From: Pseudoduganella violaceinigra DSM 15887
Lineage (GTDB): Bacteria > Pseudomonadota > Gammaproteobacteria > Burkholderiales > Burkholderiaceae_D
Direction: 5' to 3'
Length of the DNA stretch: 64,000 nt
Assembly (NCBI RefSeq): GCF_000425385.1
Contig: NZ_AUDI01000021.1
Coordinates: forward strand, 1-64,000
Shown piece after piece: positions 1 through 8,425 of the stretch (position 1 is the stretch's first letter; every line of letters starts with the position of its first letter). A program made the translations under genes and the position numbers. Below the pieces are notes generated by a model. That model was not told the origin of the DNA. It was given only the letters and a program-made list of their open reading frames with translations, and ran no database searches.

Positions 1-31
1 CGGTGATTGTCAACAAAGTTGTCGCGTCGAG

Positions 32-295
32 TTATGCGGCTTGCCGAAAATTCTCAATGCCTGATCGCTCAGGGTTCAGCCATACTTCTTTTACTGCTTC
101 CCAGTTCCGCGTCGCACCTGACCAGCGCTCTGGTCTTCGCGCCTTAGCCTCCGCGTAGACACGTTCGCGTTGGCGCAGAACTGCGTCTTCGGCGCCACTG
201 TGGCGCTGTGCCGGTGTGACGAATCTAAGCCCGCTGTGCTTACCGTCGTCCGCACGTTGTAGCGGGAAGTCCTCGTTACCGGACTTCCACGCCTA
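32..295 (-). pseudogene. IS3-type transposase, C-terminal remnant
   Basis: Read on the minus strand, positions about 295 to 32 encode a tail with the segment HSGLRFVTPAQRHSG followed by RRPERWSGATRNWE and LNPERSGIENF before a TAA stop. This is the characteristic C-terminus of the DDE (rve) integrase domain of IS3-family transposases. An in-frame stop just upstream (near 296) and loss of the expected upstream catalytic region show it is a broken fragment, not an active gene. The other end of the element may lie to the left, outside the window, or be lost. It sits beside a toxin–antitoxin pair of lower GC than the rest of the window, consistent with an acquired patch. The family call is from motif recognition only. 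Confidence 0.7.
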
Positions 296-376
296 AGCCA
301 TTGATGCCCAAAAGGTATGGGCTCTCACGTAAAACGATGACCATGGACTTCTTTGGTGGACGCTTTCCGTTGCCAG

Positions 377-1363
377 TTAAACCGCTTTCAGGAAATTCGC
401 GAAGTCGTAGCTAATCACAGAACCATTCTCGGTTTCTTTCCAAGCGCGTTCTTCGTGAGATAACTCAGAGATTTTTGTTGCAGAGAGCTTCTTAAACGTA
501 TTCTTAGTTGAAAGCAGCACAGCAAGCTCTTGTTCTGTGAAGACGTTCTTATCCCAGGCAGTAACGGAGGTCGCTCGGTATCCGACGAACTTATCGAAAA
601 CCTCCTCTTCGAACGTGATGAGCTCTCGTTTTTCTAGCAACGAGTACAGGAGTCTGTAATTTGAGGGTACTGGACCATAGTGGTGCCTTACATACGACAA
701 CCCCGTCATTGTCTTGCCGAAGTCCCTGAAGAATTTAAAGTCTGCGTAGAACAGCAGTTTGTTCAACTTGGTCTCAAATTCACCCATGCCGTCGCAAAAC
801 GCCATCACGATGTTAGCGATCTTCTCGATCTGAATCGTCTCATGAGGAGCTGGAACCACATCTTGCAGGAACGCTTTTTCAACGGTCTCAATCCCAGCTT
901 TATGCCTTAAGCGTTCGATGAGATGATTGCGAGTTGAGTCTGCAAGCCCCTCTGCTTTGTTGACCATTTCCAACAAGGCATCAGCACTATTCATGGCGAG
1001 TGAGAGCGCCTGGTCATGACTTGGTTCGGCGAGCTTCCCGTTCTCATACCGGCTTACAGTCGCTGTGCCCCACTTCATCACAAGTGCCAACTCCGCTTGT
1101 GTCAGGCCAAGCGACTCACGCCACGCTTTAAGCGCTTCAGGAGCGACCATTCGATGCTTGGCACGATAAAGGTCTTTTGCTTTCTCAAATCCTTCGTCGC
1201 CGGAAAGAGGTAAGAACTCTTCCTTGCACCTTCCGCAAATCGAAATTGCAACAGTAATAGCGAATTCCTCGCCCTTAACGGTGCGAGTGTCATTTCGCTC
1301 TTCGACGGTGAATGAATTTTCAGCGCCGCAGACAGGGCAAATTTCTTCATGCATGCTTGACAA
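377..1363 (-). CDS. Antitoxin: MqsA-type zinc finger + HTH + Panacea (DUF4065/SocA-like) domain
   Basis: A 328-residue protein with three parts. Residues about 8–50 hold two CxxC pairs (CPVCGAENS and ICGRCKEE), a YgiT/MqsA-like zinc ribbon. Residues about 78–130 are an XRE helix-turn-helix (LGLTQAELA...TVSRYENG). Residues about 180–325 resemble the Panacea domain (DUF4065, SocA-like), with KLNKLLFYADF and YVRHHYGPVPS. Panacea proteins are known to be versatile antitoxins, so neutralisation of the neighbouring toxin plus autorepression is the likely role. The gene overlaps the 3' end of the toxin gene, so the two are translationally coupled in the toxin-first order typical of mqsRA. A second Met at 1354 is an alternative start. 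Composition is clearly more AT-rich than the flanking genes. Confidence 0.85.
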   Translation of the reverse strand: MSSMHEEICPVCGAENSFTVEERNDTRTVKGEEFAITVAISICGRCKEEFLPLSGDEGFEKAKDLYRAKHRMVAPEALKAWRESLGLTQAELALVMKWGTATVSRYENGKLAEPSHDQALSLAMNSADALLEMVNKAEGLADSTRNHLIERLRHKAGIETVEKAFLQDVVPAPHETIQIEKIANIVMAFCDGMGEFETKLNKLLFYADFKFFRDFGKTMTGLSYVRHHYGPVPSNYRLLYSLLEKRELITFEEEVFDKFVGYRATSVTAWDKNVFTEQELAVLLSTKNTFKKLSATKISELSHEERAWKETENGSVISYDFANFLKAV

Positions 1364-1748
1364 CCTCCCATTGCTTGTACGGCTTTGCTAACGGAAACAC
1401 CATCGACTCTTCTGTTGGATGGAATGACATGTTGGCGAACCAATTTTCCTGCTTCGACTTGGTGAGCGACAACTTAATATAGATACGGTACTTATCCGTC
1501 AAATTGACGGTGATTTCGGAGCCGAAAATCCATACCGAACTGTTGCCACCCCAGTCATTCGTTAGCGGTCCGCGATGATAGTCATCTGGCGTCAACCTCA
1601 TCAGCGTTTCCAGTACTTCAGCCTTTCCCCAGTCGATTGATGATAAGAATTTAATTGTTTTTGATTGGTTGGACATTCTGAACTTGTTCACGTCCATGCC
1701 TCGCAAGGTCTTCAGAAAGACTTGCACGGCTGCTTGGCTTGCTGCCAT
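1347..1748 (-). CDS. MqsR-like toxin (probable mRNA interferase)
   Basis: A 133-residue protein encoded just upstream of, and overlapping by 17 bases, the zinc-finger/HTH/Panacea antitoxin. The stretch LTPDDYHRGPLTNDWGG, followed by VWIFGSEITV and YIKLSLTKS, resembles the core of MqsR (LSESDFYKSM, IWQDVY, VYLKIT), a RelE-fold mRNA interferase. Similarity is modest and the protein is longer than E. coli MqsR (98 residues) at its N-terminus, so the assignment rests on both motif and partner. The ATG at 1748 is preferred over the in-frame GTG at 1754 because GAGGGG lies five bases upstream of it. If the family call is wrong, the toxin role is still likely from the gene pairing. Confidence 0.65.
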   Translation of the reverse strand: MAASQAAVQVFLKTLRGMDVNKFRMSNQSKTIKFLSSIDWGKAEVLETLMRLTPDDYHRGPLTNDWGGNSSVWIFGSEITVNLTDKYRIYIKLSLTKSKQENWFANMSFHPTEESMVFPLAKPYKQWEVVKHA

Positions 1749-1777
1749 TCCCACCCCTCATAGTCTATATCTTTTGA

Positions 1778-1807
1778 TTCGCAAGCGTCGCGAACATATC
1801 AATTGAT
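1778..1807 (-). promoter_or_regulatory. Candidate operator sites upstream of the toxin–antitoxin pair
   Basis: Two short dyads lie 30–60 bases upstream of the toxin start: TTCGC-N7-GCGAA at 1778–1794 and the perfect palindrome ATCAATTGAT at 1798–1807. Autoregulation through such sites by the HTH antitoxin is usual for the family. No clear -35/-10 pair was recognised. Confidence 0.35.
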
Positions 1808-1977
1808 CTGATTGTAGCACCGGATCGCGACCACTTCTTACAACAGAAGGTGATCAATTCAACAAAAGGATGAAAGTTTCGCCACAAATCGGCCCAATCA
1901 AACGCCCAATTTCTCGTAAGCAAGTGATAATGCTGCCTCAATTAAACGTGCCACATGGCAATATCCAAGGGTAAGCA

Positions 1978-3024
1978 ATGAAAATGACGATGGCGCTTCC
2001 AGCAGCGCGAATTCTGGTGGCAGCCTTGGCTGCAGTGTTGGCGGGATGTGGCGGAAGCAGTTCTGATTCATCCAAACCTTCTGGCCAAGCGCAGGCTACC
2101 CAGGGCACCACGCCGACCACACCCACGACGCCGGGTACGCCAACCACGCCGTCTACAGGCGGAGCGGCAGCGATCAACACTAGCAATAAGGCGGAAGTGC
2201 TTGCCTTTTACAAGACCACCATGCTGCCGGCCTTTTCAGTTCCAATGCAGTGGAGCGGCTCGACCCAGGGTTGTGTCGCAGGAACCACTTCGGCTGAATA
2301 CAAGGCGGCTGTCGTTAATACCGTGAACAGCTTCCGGGTACTGGCCGGCTTGCCTGGTAATGTCACCCTGAATCTCACGCATTCGGCCATGGCGCAGCAA
2401 GCAGCCTTGATGATGGAAGCGAATTCCCAGTTAAGCCACTCGCCGCCATCTTCGTGGAATTGCTACACGGCCGATGGCGCGACGGCAGCCGGCAGCTCCA
2501 ACCTGGCGCTCGGCAACGCAGGACCAAATGCAGTGCACGCGTATATTGCCGACAGCGGTACCGCCAGCCTGGGCCATCGCCGCTGGGTACTTTATTCGCG
2601 CCTGGGCGAAGTGGGCACCGGCGACACAACGCGTGCTAATACTTTGTGGGTATTTGGCGGCACTGTCGCCGCACCGGCTGCTGTGGCGGACACGGGCGTC
2701 GCCTGGCCTGCACGCGGGTATGTACCGTGGACTCCCAATGTGGCTGACCCAAACCACCCGTGGAGTTTTTCTTTGCCGGGCGCTGACTTCAGCGGCGCGA
2801 GCGTGGCGATGAGCAATGACCAGGGTCAAGTGCTCTCGGTCAGCAACGTTGGTCCATTGCCGGATGGTTATGGCGACAACACCATGAGCTGGAAACTGTC
2901 CGCCGCCGAAAGCGAATGGAAGCGCTCTCCGGCCGACACCAAGTTCAATGTGCAAATCAGGAATGTGAAAGTCGGTGGGCAGGTCAAGTCCTTCGACTAT
3001 AGCGTTACTTTCTTTGTCCCTTAA
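1978..3024 (+). CDS. CAP (SCP/PR1)-domain lipoprotein
   Basis: A 348-residue exported protein. A signal peptide ends in the lipobox VLAGC (residues about 20–24), giving an acylated Cys and outer- or inner-membrane anchoring. It is followed by a low-complexity Thr/Pro linker (residues about 43–60). The rest resembles a CAP/SCP domain: VNSFRVLAGLPGNVTLN, then LSHSPP, then LGHRRWVL, the spaced His-containing elements of that fold. The role of bacterial CAP proteins is mostly unknown. The start is supported by AAGGG a few bases upstream. The gene stands alone between a toxin–antitoxin pair on the opposite strand and a terminator. Confidence 0.75.
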   Translation: MKMTMALPAARILVAALAAVLAGCGGSSSDSSKPSGQAQATQGTTPTTPTTPGTPTTPSTGGAAAINTSNKAEVLAFYKTTMLPAFSVPMQWSGSTQGCVAGTTSAEYKAAVVNTVNSFRVLAGLPGNVTLNLTHSAMAQQAALMMEANSQLSHSPPSSWNCYTADGATAAGSSNLALGNAGPNAVHAYIADSGTASLGHRRWVLYSRLGEVGTGDTTRANTLWVFGGTVAAPAAVADTGVAWPARGYVPWTPNVADPNHPWSFSLPGADFSGASVAMSNDQGQVLSVSNVGPLPDGYGDNTMSWKLSAAESEWKRSPADTKFNVQIRNVKVGGQVKSFDYSVTFFVP

Positions 3025-3220
3025 TTTGAAGGCACGCTGTTACGGTGCAAGAGGGCGGTGGCTGGGCTACATCCGTGAACCGAAGGGTAAACATCGGACG
3101 TAGCGCCATACAGTCAAAGATCGGGTAGGGATGTCGAGCTTGGCAACCGAGGTAGCCAAGGCAGCATGTCATCGATGATCAGCTATGGCGCCGTTTCTCT
3201 TGCTTCTCTTGCGCCGCTTT

Positions 3221-3261
3221 GTTCGCTTATCTGTTTCCTGAGATGAGCGAACGGCTTTTTT
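3221..3261 (+). terminator. Intrinsic terminator after the CAP lipoprotein gene
   Basis: GTTCGCT at 3221–3227 pairs with AGCGAAC at 3245–3251, with extra inner pairing, and a GGC-T6 tract follows. It lies in the roughly 300-base gap 3025–3326 between the lipoprotein gene and the convergent zinc-ribbon gene. I saw no coding region in the rest of the gap. Confidence 0.7.
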
Positions 3262-3326
3262 ACCTCGCCCCAGGCTCGTGGCATTGACAGCCAATGGTAG
3301 CCGCCGTCCTGTCCGTTACGCGGGAG

Positions 3327-3635
3327 CTACTGGTCTCTTTTGCTGGGCAAAGGCAAAGGGTAGACGTTGCCTGATGGCGAAGCACCCGTCTGCATTACGT
3401 CTTGCAACAGCATGTCGAGGGCTGTCGAGTTTGCCGGCAGCATTAGAAAGGTCTGCAATTCCCCGCAGTGGCCGCAGGTATTACATGAACACATGGACGA
3501 ATCACCGTAGGAAAGGTCGGAGATGTCGGTCGTGTGGAGTTCTGGAAGGCAGTCGAGGCCAGCTACGGTCACTTTGACTTCGGCCTGAATGATAAACAGG
3601 CCACTGCACCGGCAGTGCGGACACATAAGCTTCAT
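3327..3635 (-). CDS. Small zinc-ribbon protein of unknown function
   Basis: A 102-residue protein with an N-terminal CPHCRC and a central SMCSCNTCGHCGEL, so four or more Cys pairs able to bind one or two zinc ions. No enzyme motif is visible. The start at 3635 is chosen because AGGAGGA lies seven bases upstream of that ATG; the longer open frame upstream lacks such a site. It is the last gene on the minus strand of the hscC operon region, downstream of the TolA-like fusion protein gene and a 34-codon ORF, with no obvious terminator between. A regulatory or protein-binding role is possible but is inference. Confidence 0.6.
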   Translation of the reverse strand: MKLMCPHCRCSGLFIIQAEVKVTVAGLDCLPELHTTDISDLSYGDSSMCSCNTCGHCGELQTFLMLPANSTALDMLLQDVMQTGASPSGNVYPLPLPSKRDQ

Positions 3636-3661
3636 AATTGTCCTCCTCTTGAAGGAAGCAC

Positions 3662-3766
3662 CTATGCATGCAATATACCGCACTTCTCGAAAGGGGCGGA
3701 GCGGCACTTGTCGCAGTAACCCTTTTTGCCTTCACCGTCGCGGAGGGAAGACTTTTTGCACGGCAT
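3662..3766 (-). CDS. Short Cys-rich ORF (34 residues)
   Basis: ATG at 3766 opens a 34-codon frame ending in TAG at 3662. The product begins MPCKKSSLRDGEG and continues GYCDKCRSAPFEKCG: four cysteines in a CX14CX2CX6C pattern, and many Lys/Gly residues. It starts 13 bases after the stop of the J/TolA-type gene and ends 27 bases before the zinc-ribbon gene, which fits a small member of the same transcript. No Shine–Dalgarno site is evident, so translation may depend on coupling. It is too short for certainty. Confidence 0.45.
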   Translation of the reverse strand: MPCKKSSLRDGEGKKGYCDKCRSAPFEKCGILHA

Positions 3767-3779
3767 TCAACTGCGCGCT

Positions 3780-5195
3780 CTAAGGCGGATCACCCTGCGG
3801 CGTTTCCCGCTTGGTAAAGTCAACGCCAAAGCGCAGTCGGAATACAGTCTGAGTGCCTTGTGGGAAGCGCGCAGTTTCGCGAATGGCTTTCTCAACGGCC
3901 GCGTCGTAGCCTTTGTTGCCGGAGGCCTGGACTTTATTCATTCCCAGCACGGTGCCATCAGCGTCAATGAAAACTTTGTAGACCACGTTGTACACGCCGG
4001 AAGCAGTGTGCGCCGGCCACTTATAGTCGATGCGTGAGCGGATTTCTTCGATCCGTTCCTGGCTTGGCGGCATGTCCGCATCCTCTTGCGTAGACCTCAT
4101 CTCATGCTTATCCGCCGGCGGGTAGAAGCCTTTGGGGCGGCGGGCATCGATGATCAGATTGAGGAAGCCGATCATCAGCACGATCGCCATAAGGGCGATC
4201 GTGCTGATGATCGGGCGGCGCCAGATAGATTCGCTGGCCGGATCCAGCCATGCAGTTTCTTCTGGCTCCGGTGCCTGGTGGCGCTTTTGTGCATCCGGGC
4301 GCGCTGCTTCAAGCCAGTTGTCAAGGGTCTCACGCTCGAGGATCAATGAGAACCAGGTGTGGAAGCGGCTTGCCAACTGCTGGAACAGCTCCAGGTCATC
4401 GCGGCTTACGCCGGCTCCCGGTTGCGGAGTGGCGCGCACAATTCGCAGCAACTGCTTATACGTGCCGATTCCATAGCCGGGCATCGATTGGAACAGCTGT
4501 CGTTCATCAACGGCACGGCTGATCATTGCGCCGGCTTGGCCGAATTGCTGGATGCGGCGACGATCCCGTTCCCATTCGAAGACCTCGTTCGCCACCGCAA
4601 ACAAGGCTTCGTGGCCCGGCTTCGCTCCGGCTGCAAACAAGCCGACAATGCGTCCTTCAAACAATATGCGGGCTGTCAAGTTGAGCAGGAGCTCGCTGTT
4701 CAGGGATGACAGCAGGGCGGCCTTGAACACGGCAAGGCGGCGGGCCGCCGAATACTCATTTTTCCGGGCGATGTCTGCGATGAATTTTTCAAAGGCCTGG
4801 TCGGCCAGTTGCGCAGGATCTTCAGGGGACGGCGATTCGGCGCCCGGTTGGTGCAGTGGAATCGGCTCCAGGTCCGTCGGCATCGCCTGCTCGCGTAAGT
4901 CCAGCGGAGGGATTTCTGCCACTGGCTCAGGCGCGGGATTGGCCGGGACCTCATCCTGCGCCGGCTCGGGCGCCTGATCAGTCGCCGCGACGTCTTGCCC
5001 GCCATCCTGTGGGCTCTGGCGGTACGCATGCCACTCCAACGCTGCTTCGTACGCTGCCCGCAGTTCCTGGAATCCGCCTGGATCGGCTGCCTGGTCAATC
5101 TGTTTCAACTCGCGCGCGTAGGCGCGGCGGATGTCTTTGGCATCCGCATCAGGCCGCAGCCCAAGCCGGGTCAGGAAAGGAAAACTGTCACGCAT
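3780..5195 (-). CDS. J-like domain / transmembrane / TolA-TonB C-terminal domain protein
   Basis: A 471-residue three-part protein. Residues 1–60 are J-domain-like (LTRLGLRP...IRRAYARELKQID...FQELRAAYEAAL), but the HPD tripeptide that activates Hsp70 is absent. A Pro/Glu-rich linker and a helical region follow. A single transmembrane helix lies at about residues 327–350 (STIALMAIVLMIGFLNLI). Residues about 385–465 resemble the periplasmic C-terminal domain of TolA/TonB (VYKVFIDADGTVLGMNKV, ASGNKGYDAAVEKAIRE). The topology would put the J-like part in the cytoplasm and the TolA-like part in the periplasm. It lies two bases after the second J-like gene and downstream of hscC, so it may link the HscC chaperone to the envelope; that is inference. 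Confidence 0.75.
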   Translation of the reverse strand: MRDSFPFLTRLGLRPDADAKDIRRAYARELKQIDQAADPGGFQELRAAYEAALEWHAYRQSPQDGGQDVAATDQAPEPAQDEVPANPAPEPVAEIPPLDLREQAMPTDLEPIPLHQPGAESPSPEDPAQLADQAFEKFIADIARKNEYSAARRLAVFKAALLSSLNSELLLNLTARILFEGRIVGLFAAGAKPGHEALFAVANEVFEWERDRRRIQQFGQAGAMISRAVDERQLFQSMPGYGIGTYKQLLRIVRATPQPGAGVSRDDLELFQQLASRFHTWFSLILERETLDNWLEAARPDAQKRHQAPEPEETAWLDPASESIWRRPIISTIALMAIVLMIGFLNLIIDARRPKGFYPPADKHEMRSTQEDADMPPSQERIEEIRSRIDYKWPAHTASGVYNVVYKVFIDADGTVLGMNKVQASGNKGYDAAVEKAIRETARFPQGTQTVFRLRFGVDFTKRETPQGDPP

Positions 5196-5197
5196 CG

Positions 5198-6058
5198 CTA
5201 TGAGAATTGAAAAAGTGTATCGGTAATCGAATAGATGGCGAAAATCACCAAAATGATGATGCGGAAAATTTCGTTTGCGGATGCCGGGGCACTTGCCTCG
5301 TAAGATGGCACGGTACGTACTGCAGGCATCTTGCTCAGGACAATGGCAGGTGTGCCAAGCGGTGCGGCGAGTTCGCGCCAGCGCTCCAACATCCTGGCGT
5401 CGACGATCATTGACGCCAGGTTTGCGTAGTGCGTCGCGAGATGCTCGAGATATCGATGATCGCGCCGCAAGCGGGACAGGTCAGGTTCATATGTCTGGCG
5501 TAAGTCGCGGATCACCCTTACCAGCGGTCCGCGCACCGTCTCATTCTGGCGGTGCAGCATGAATCGCTCAAACCATGCTTCCGCCACCTGGTCGTTTGGC
5601 CAGGTGCCTTCTTCGGCCCAGCGGAAATATTGGGTGGCGCCAATCAGTAGCGCTTCATGGCCCGGTTTCCAGCCCTGAAGCAGCAACGTCCCGATGGCAG
5701 CCTGGAAGCGCCAGTCGTCATCGATGCCGGCCGGCCGTCGTTCGGCAAGCTGCTCGACCAGTTCAACGACCCAGATCGATTCGTCGGCAATTCGCCGGCC
5801 GCCTGAGATGACAGCGACTGCCGCCACGATCCAGTCAAGCGCCTCTTGCGCCTCGTCTTCAGCGGCAGGGGATGGCGCTGGCTTGGCCCTTTGTCCGCTC
5901 ATGGCCAGTTCGTAGGCGGCGCGCAGCGACTGGAAGCTGTCGATATCGGTTTCCTGGTCGATCAGTTTCAGTTCGCGCGCATAGGCGGCCCGGATTGATT
6001 TTTCGTCGGCGGCCCCGGCGATGCCGAGACGTGTCAACGCGTTGGAAAGCTGGTCCAC
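5198..6058 (-). CDS. J-like-domain protein with C-terminal membrane anchor
   Basis: A 286-residue protein. Residues 1–55 are J-like (LTRLGIAG...IRAAYARELKLID...FQSLRAAYELAM). As in its neighbour, the HPD motif is replaced (LIDQE). The middle is soluble and helical, and the last 25 residues form a transmembrane helix (IFRIIILVIFAIYSITDTLF). E. coli hscC is likewise accompanied by tail-anchored J proteins (DjlB, DjlC), so a co-chaperone or docking role for HscC is the natural guess. It lies seven bases downstream of hscC and two bases upstream of the TolA-type fusion gene, giving a tight three-gene operon. Confidence 0.75.
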   Translation of the reverse strand: MDQLSNALTRLGIAGAADEKSIRAAYARELKLIDQETDIDSFQSLRAAYELAMSGQRAKPAPSPAAEDEAQEALDWIVAAVAVISGGRRIADESIWVVELVEQLAERRPAGIDDDWRFQAAIGTLLLQGWKPGHEALLIGATQYFRWAEEGTWPNDQVAEAWFERFMLHRQNETVRGPLVRVIRDLRQTYEPDLSRLRRDHRYLEHLATHYANLASMIVDARMLERWRELAAPLGTPAIVLSKMPAVRTVPSYEASAPASANEIFRIIILVIFAIYSITDTLFQFS

Positions 6059-6065
6059 GTACGGC

Positions 6066-7778
6066 TTATGAATCGAGGTTCAGGAAACTTTGGTGCTCGA
6101 AATATTCGAGTGCTTCAGTAAAGTTGTTGGCTGCCTGGCGCAGGATGCGCGGCTCTTGCGCCTCCAGCGCTTGTTCGAACTGCATGATCATCCGCCCCAT
6201 CTGCTCACGGGCTTCGCCACGCAGTTGCTGATAAAGGCGTTCACCGCGCGCCAACTTGGTACGGTTCTCGATGCGGTCACGGGGATGGATCTTCAATTCG
6301 GACAGCGCGGCGAAACGTTCCCTGATTTCGTCTTGGGTCAACAGACCTGGATTGCCTTCGATGACCAGCGTATGTTTCTGCTTGGTCAGCAGCACCTCGG
6401 CTTCCACCTGCAGCAAACCATTCGCGTCGTAGGTGAACCGGACATTCACGCCGTTGTTCTGTCCCGCGACCTGGGACATTGGTACCTCAATCGTCCCCAG
6501 TGCGATATTGTCGCGCGCCATGCGCGCCTCGCCCTGGAAAATATCAATACTGAGTGCGGTCTGGCGTTCCGAGGTCGGGTAGTAGGTTTTGACCTTGCTG
6601 ACCGGTACGACGGTATTCCGTTCGATCACCGGATCGAAGTGGCCGTGCGAGTATTGCTGGCCACCCAGGTGCATCGATACGGCGATTCCCAGCGAATATG
6701 GCGCGACGTCGGTCATCACGACTTCATCGAGCGCAGAATCATTCATTTTGAGGCCAGCCTGGACTGCGGCGCCCAATGCCACTACTTCGTCCGGATTGAT
6801 ATCGCATGAAGGGAAACGGCCGAACATGCGGGCCACCATACGCCGGACGATTGGCATGCGCGTGGCGCCGCCGGCCAGGACGATATTGTCCAGGCTGGCG
6901 GTATTCAGGTTCGCGTCGCGCAGGGCGCGCTCGACCGGGGAGCGAAGGCGGGCCAGCAAGGGTGCCGTAATGCGTTCAAGGGCGGCTTCATCCAGGGGCA
7001 TTGAATAAGTGGTGCCGGCATGGTTGGTCTGCAGTACCACTTCCGGCGCTTCGCTGAGCTTGCGCTTGGCCTGTTCGGCCTGTGCGATCAGGCTTTGCAT
7101 GAAGCGGCCATCCTGCCGCAGGGAGGCCGGAATGGCGGCCTGTTTGAAGAACTCTTCAATCAGCAGGTTGACGAAGTCTTCGCCGCCGAGGAAGTTATCG
7201 CCTGCGGACGCCCGCACTTCCATCACGCCCTCGAACAGGTCCAGGACGGAAACGTCGAAGGTGCCGCCGCCAAGGTCGAAGACCAGAAATTGCGTTTCCT
7301 TGCCGCGCTGGTGGATGCCATAGGCGAGGGCGGCGGCCGTCGGTTCATTCAGGAGGCGCTCGACCTTCAAGCCTGCCAGTTGGCCGGCGGCGCGGGTGGC
7401 CTTGCGCTGCGCATCGGAGAAGTAGGCTGGAACGGTGATGATCGCCTCGGTGATCGGTTCGCCCAAGGCCGCTTCCGCATCTTCCTTCAGGGCGCGCAGG
7501 ATCAGCGCCGACAATTCTTCAGCGCGGAAATTGCGCCCGCCAAGGGTGAACTGCTTGTTGCTGCCCATATGGCGCTTGAATACCGCCGCGCTGTGCGTCG
7601 GGTGCGTCTGCAGCCGTTCGCGTGCCGCCTTGCCGACCAGGATCGTGCCGTCGTCGTCCACGCTGACACAGGATGGGGTCAGGAAGTCCCCGAGGCTGTT
7701 GGGGATGAGCTTGGCCTCGCCGTTGTGCCAAATTGCAATAAGGCTATTGGTGGTGCCGAGGTCGATGCCGACGATCAT
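6066..7778 (-). CDS. hscC: Hsp70-family chaperone HscC
   Basis: A 570-residue Hsp70 homologue, shorter than DnaK (about 640), as expected for HscC. The N-terminal ATPase domain has [16 protein letters not shown], the phosphate-2 loop [17 protein letters not shown] and the adenosine motif [16 protein letters not shown]. The substrate domain starts near residue 380 and the helical lid is short. The start at 7778 (MIVGIDLG) follows GGAGC; a further upstream Met would add a non-homologous leader. It heads a minus-strand operon with two membrane J-like proteins and is divergent from hsp20. HscC is a specialised chaperone in E. coli; its clients here are unknown. Confidence 0.9.
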   Translation of the reverse strand: MIVGIDLGTTNSLIAIWHNGEAKLIPNSLGDFLTPSCVSVDDDGTILVGKAARERLQTHPTHSAAVFKRHMGSNKQFTLGGRNFRAEELSALILRALKEDAEAALGEPITEAIITVPAYFSDAQRKATRAAGQLAGLKVERLLNEPTAAALAYGIHQRGKETQFLVFDLGGGTFDVSVLDLFEGVMEVRASAGDNFLGGEDFVNLLIEEFFKQAAIPASLRQDGRFMQSLIAQAEQAKRKLSEAPEVVLQTNHAGTTYSMPLDEAALERITAPLLARLRSPVERALRDANLNTASLDNIVLAGGATRMPIVRRMVARMFGRFPSCDINPDEVVALGAAVQAGLKMNDSALDEVVMTDVAPYSLGIAVSMHLGGQQYSHGHFDPVIERNTVVPVSKVKTYYPTSERQTALSIDIFQGEARMARDNIALGTIEVPMSQVAGQNNGVNVRFTYDANGLLQVEAEVLLTKQKHTLVIEGNPGLLTQDEIRERFAALSELKIHPRDRIENRTKLARGERLYQQLRGEAREQMGRMIMQFEQALEAQEPRILRQAANNFTEALEYFEHQSFLNLDS

Positions 7779-7978
7779 GTTGCTGCTCCGATGTAATTTT
7801 GGCAAAGGATCAGTTTATCATTTATTGCCTATGGAGAAAAGTTATTGGCAGCTTGGAAAACGTACTGATGACCGATAGCTTGAACCTGAAAGTCGCCCGG
7901 CGTCCGATTGGCAGTTTCGGTGGCGGGCCGTGCTGAAGGCGCCTAAGATGTTGTCTCACCAAGAGAAAGGAGGAAACC

Positions 7979-8425
7979 ATGGCTAACTTAAGGCGTTACG
8001 ACCCATTTGCGGACCTTGCCCGTTTCGATCCCTTCCGTAATTTCGACGACCTGTTCCGCGACTTCCGAATGGGCAACATTACGCGCGAGGGAGAAGGTCA
8101 GCAGCCGATCCGGATCGACGTGCATGAAAACGAGGCGGCCTACACTGTCCGTGCCGATCTACCTGGTGTCAGCAAGGACGACATCAAGGTGGATATTTCA
8201 GGCAACCGCATCACGATTGCGGCCGAGATCAAGCGGGTCGACGAGGAAAAGCAGGGCGGCAACCTGGTGCGGAGCGAACGGTATTTTGGCGAGCAGTATC
8301 GCAGCTTCACGCTGGAACACGATATTGACGACAGCAAGGCAACGGCGAAATGCGATGGCGGAGTGCTGGTGCTGACGCTGCCGAAAAAAGCACCGCAAGG
8401 CAGCCGCAAGCTGCAGATTCACTAA
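7979..8425 (+). CDS. Hsp20/alpha-crystallin small heat-shock protein
   Basis: A 148-residue ATP-independent holdase. An N-terminal Phe/Arg/Asp-rich arm (FDPFRNFDDLFRDF) is followed by the alpha-crystallin domain at about residues 40–140 (IRIDVHENEAAYTVRADLPG ... GGVLVLTLPKKA) and a short C-terminal LQI tail that can serve as the oligomerisation motif. AGGAGG lies just upstream of ATG 7979. It is divergent from the hscC chaperone operon, so both stress functions share one 200-base intergenic region. Its stop codon overlaps that of the convergent histidine kinase gene. Confidence 0.93.
   Translation: MANLRRYDPFADLARFDPFRNFDDLFRDFRMGNITREGEGQQPIRIDVHENEAAYTVRADLPGVSKDDIKVDISGNRITIAAEIKRVDEEKQGGNLVRSERYFGEQYRSFTLEHDIDDSKATAKCDGGVLVLTLPKKAPQGSRKLQIH

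Noticed and set aside
7860..7978. Possible heat-shock sigma factor promoter (CTTGAA near 7878) before hsp20
   Set aside because: The downstream half does not match the CCCCAT-type -10 well and spacing is poor; not enough to call.
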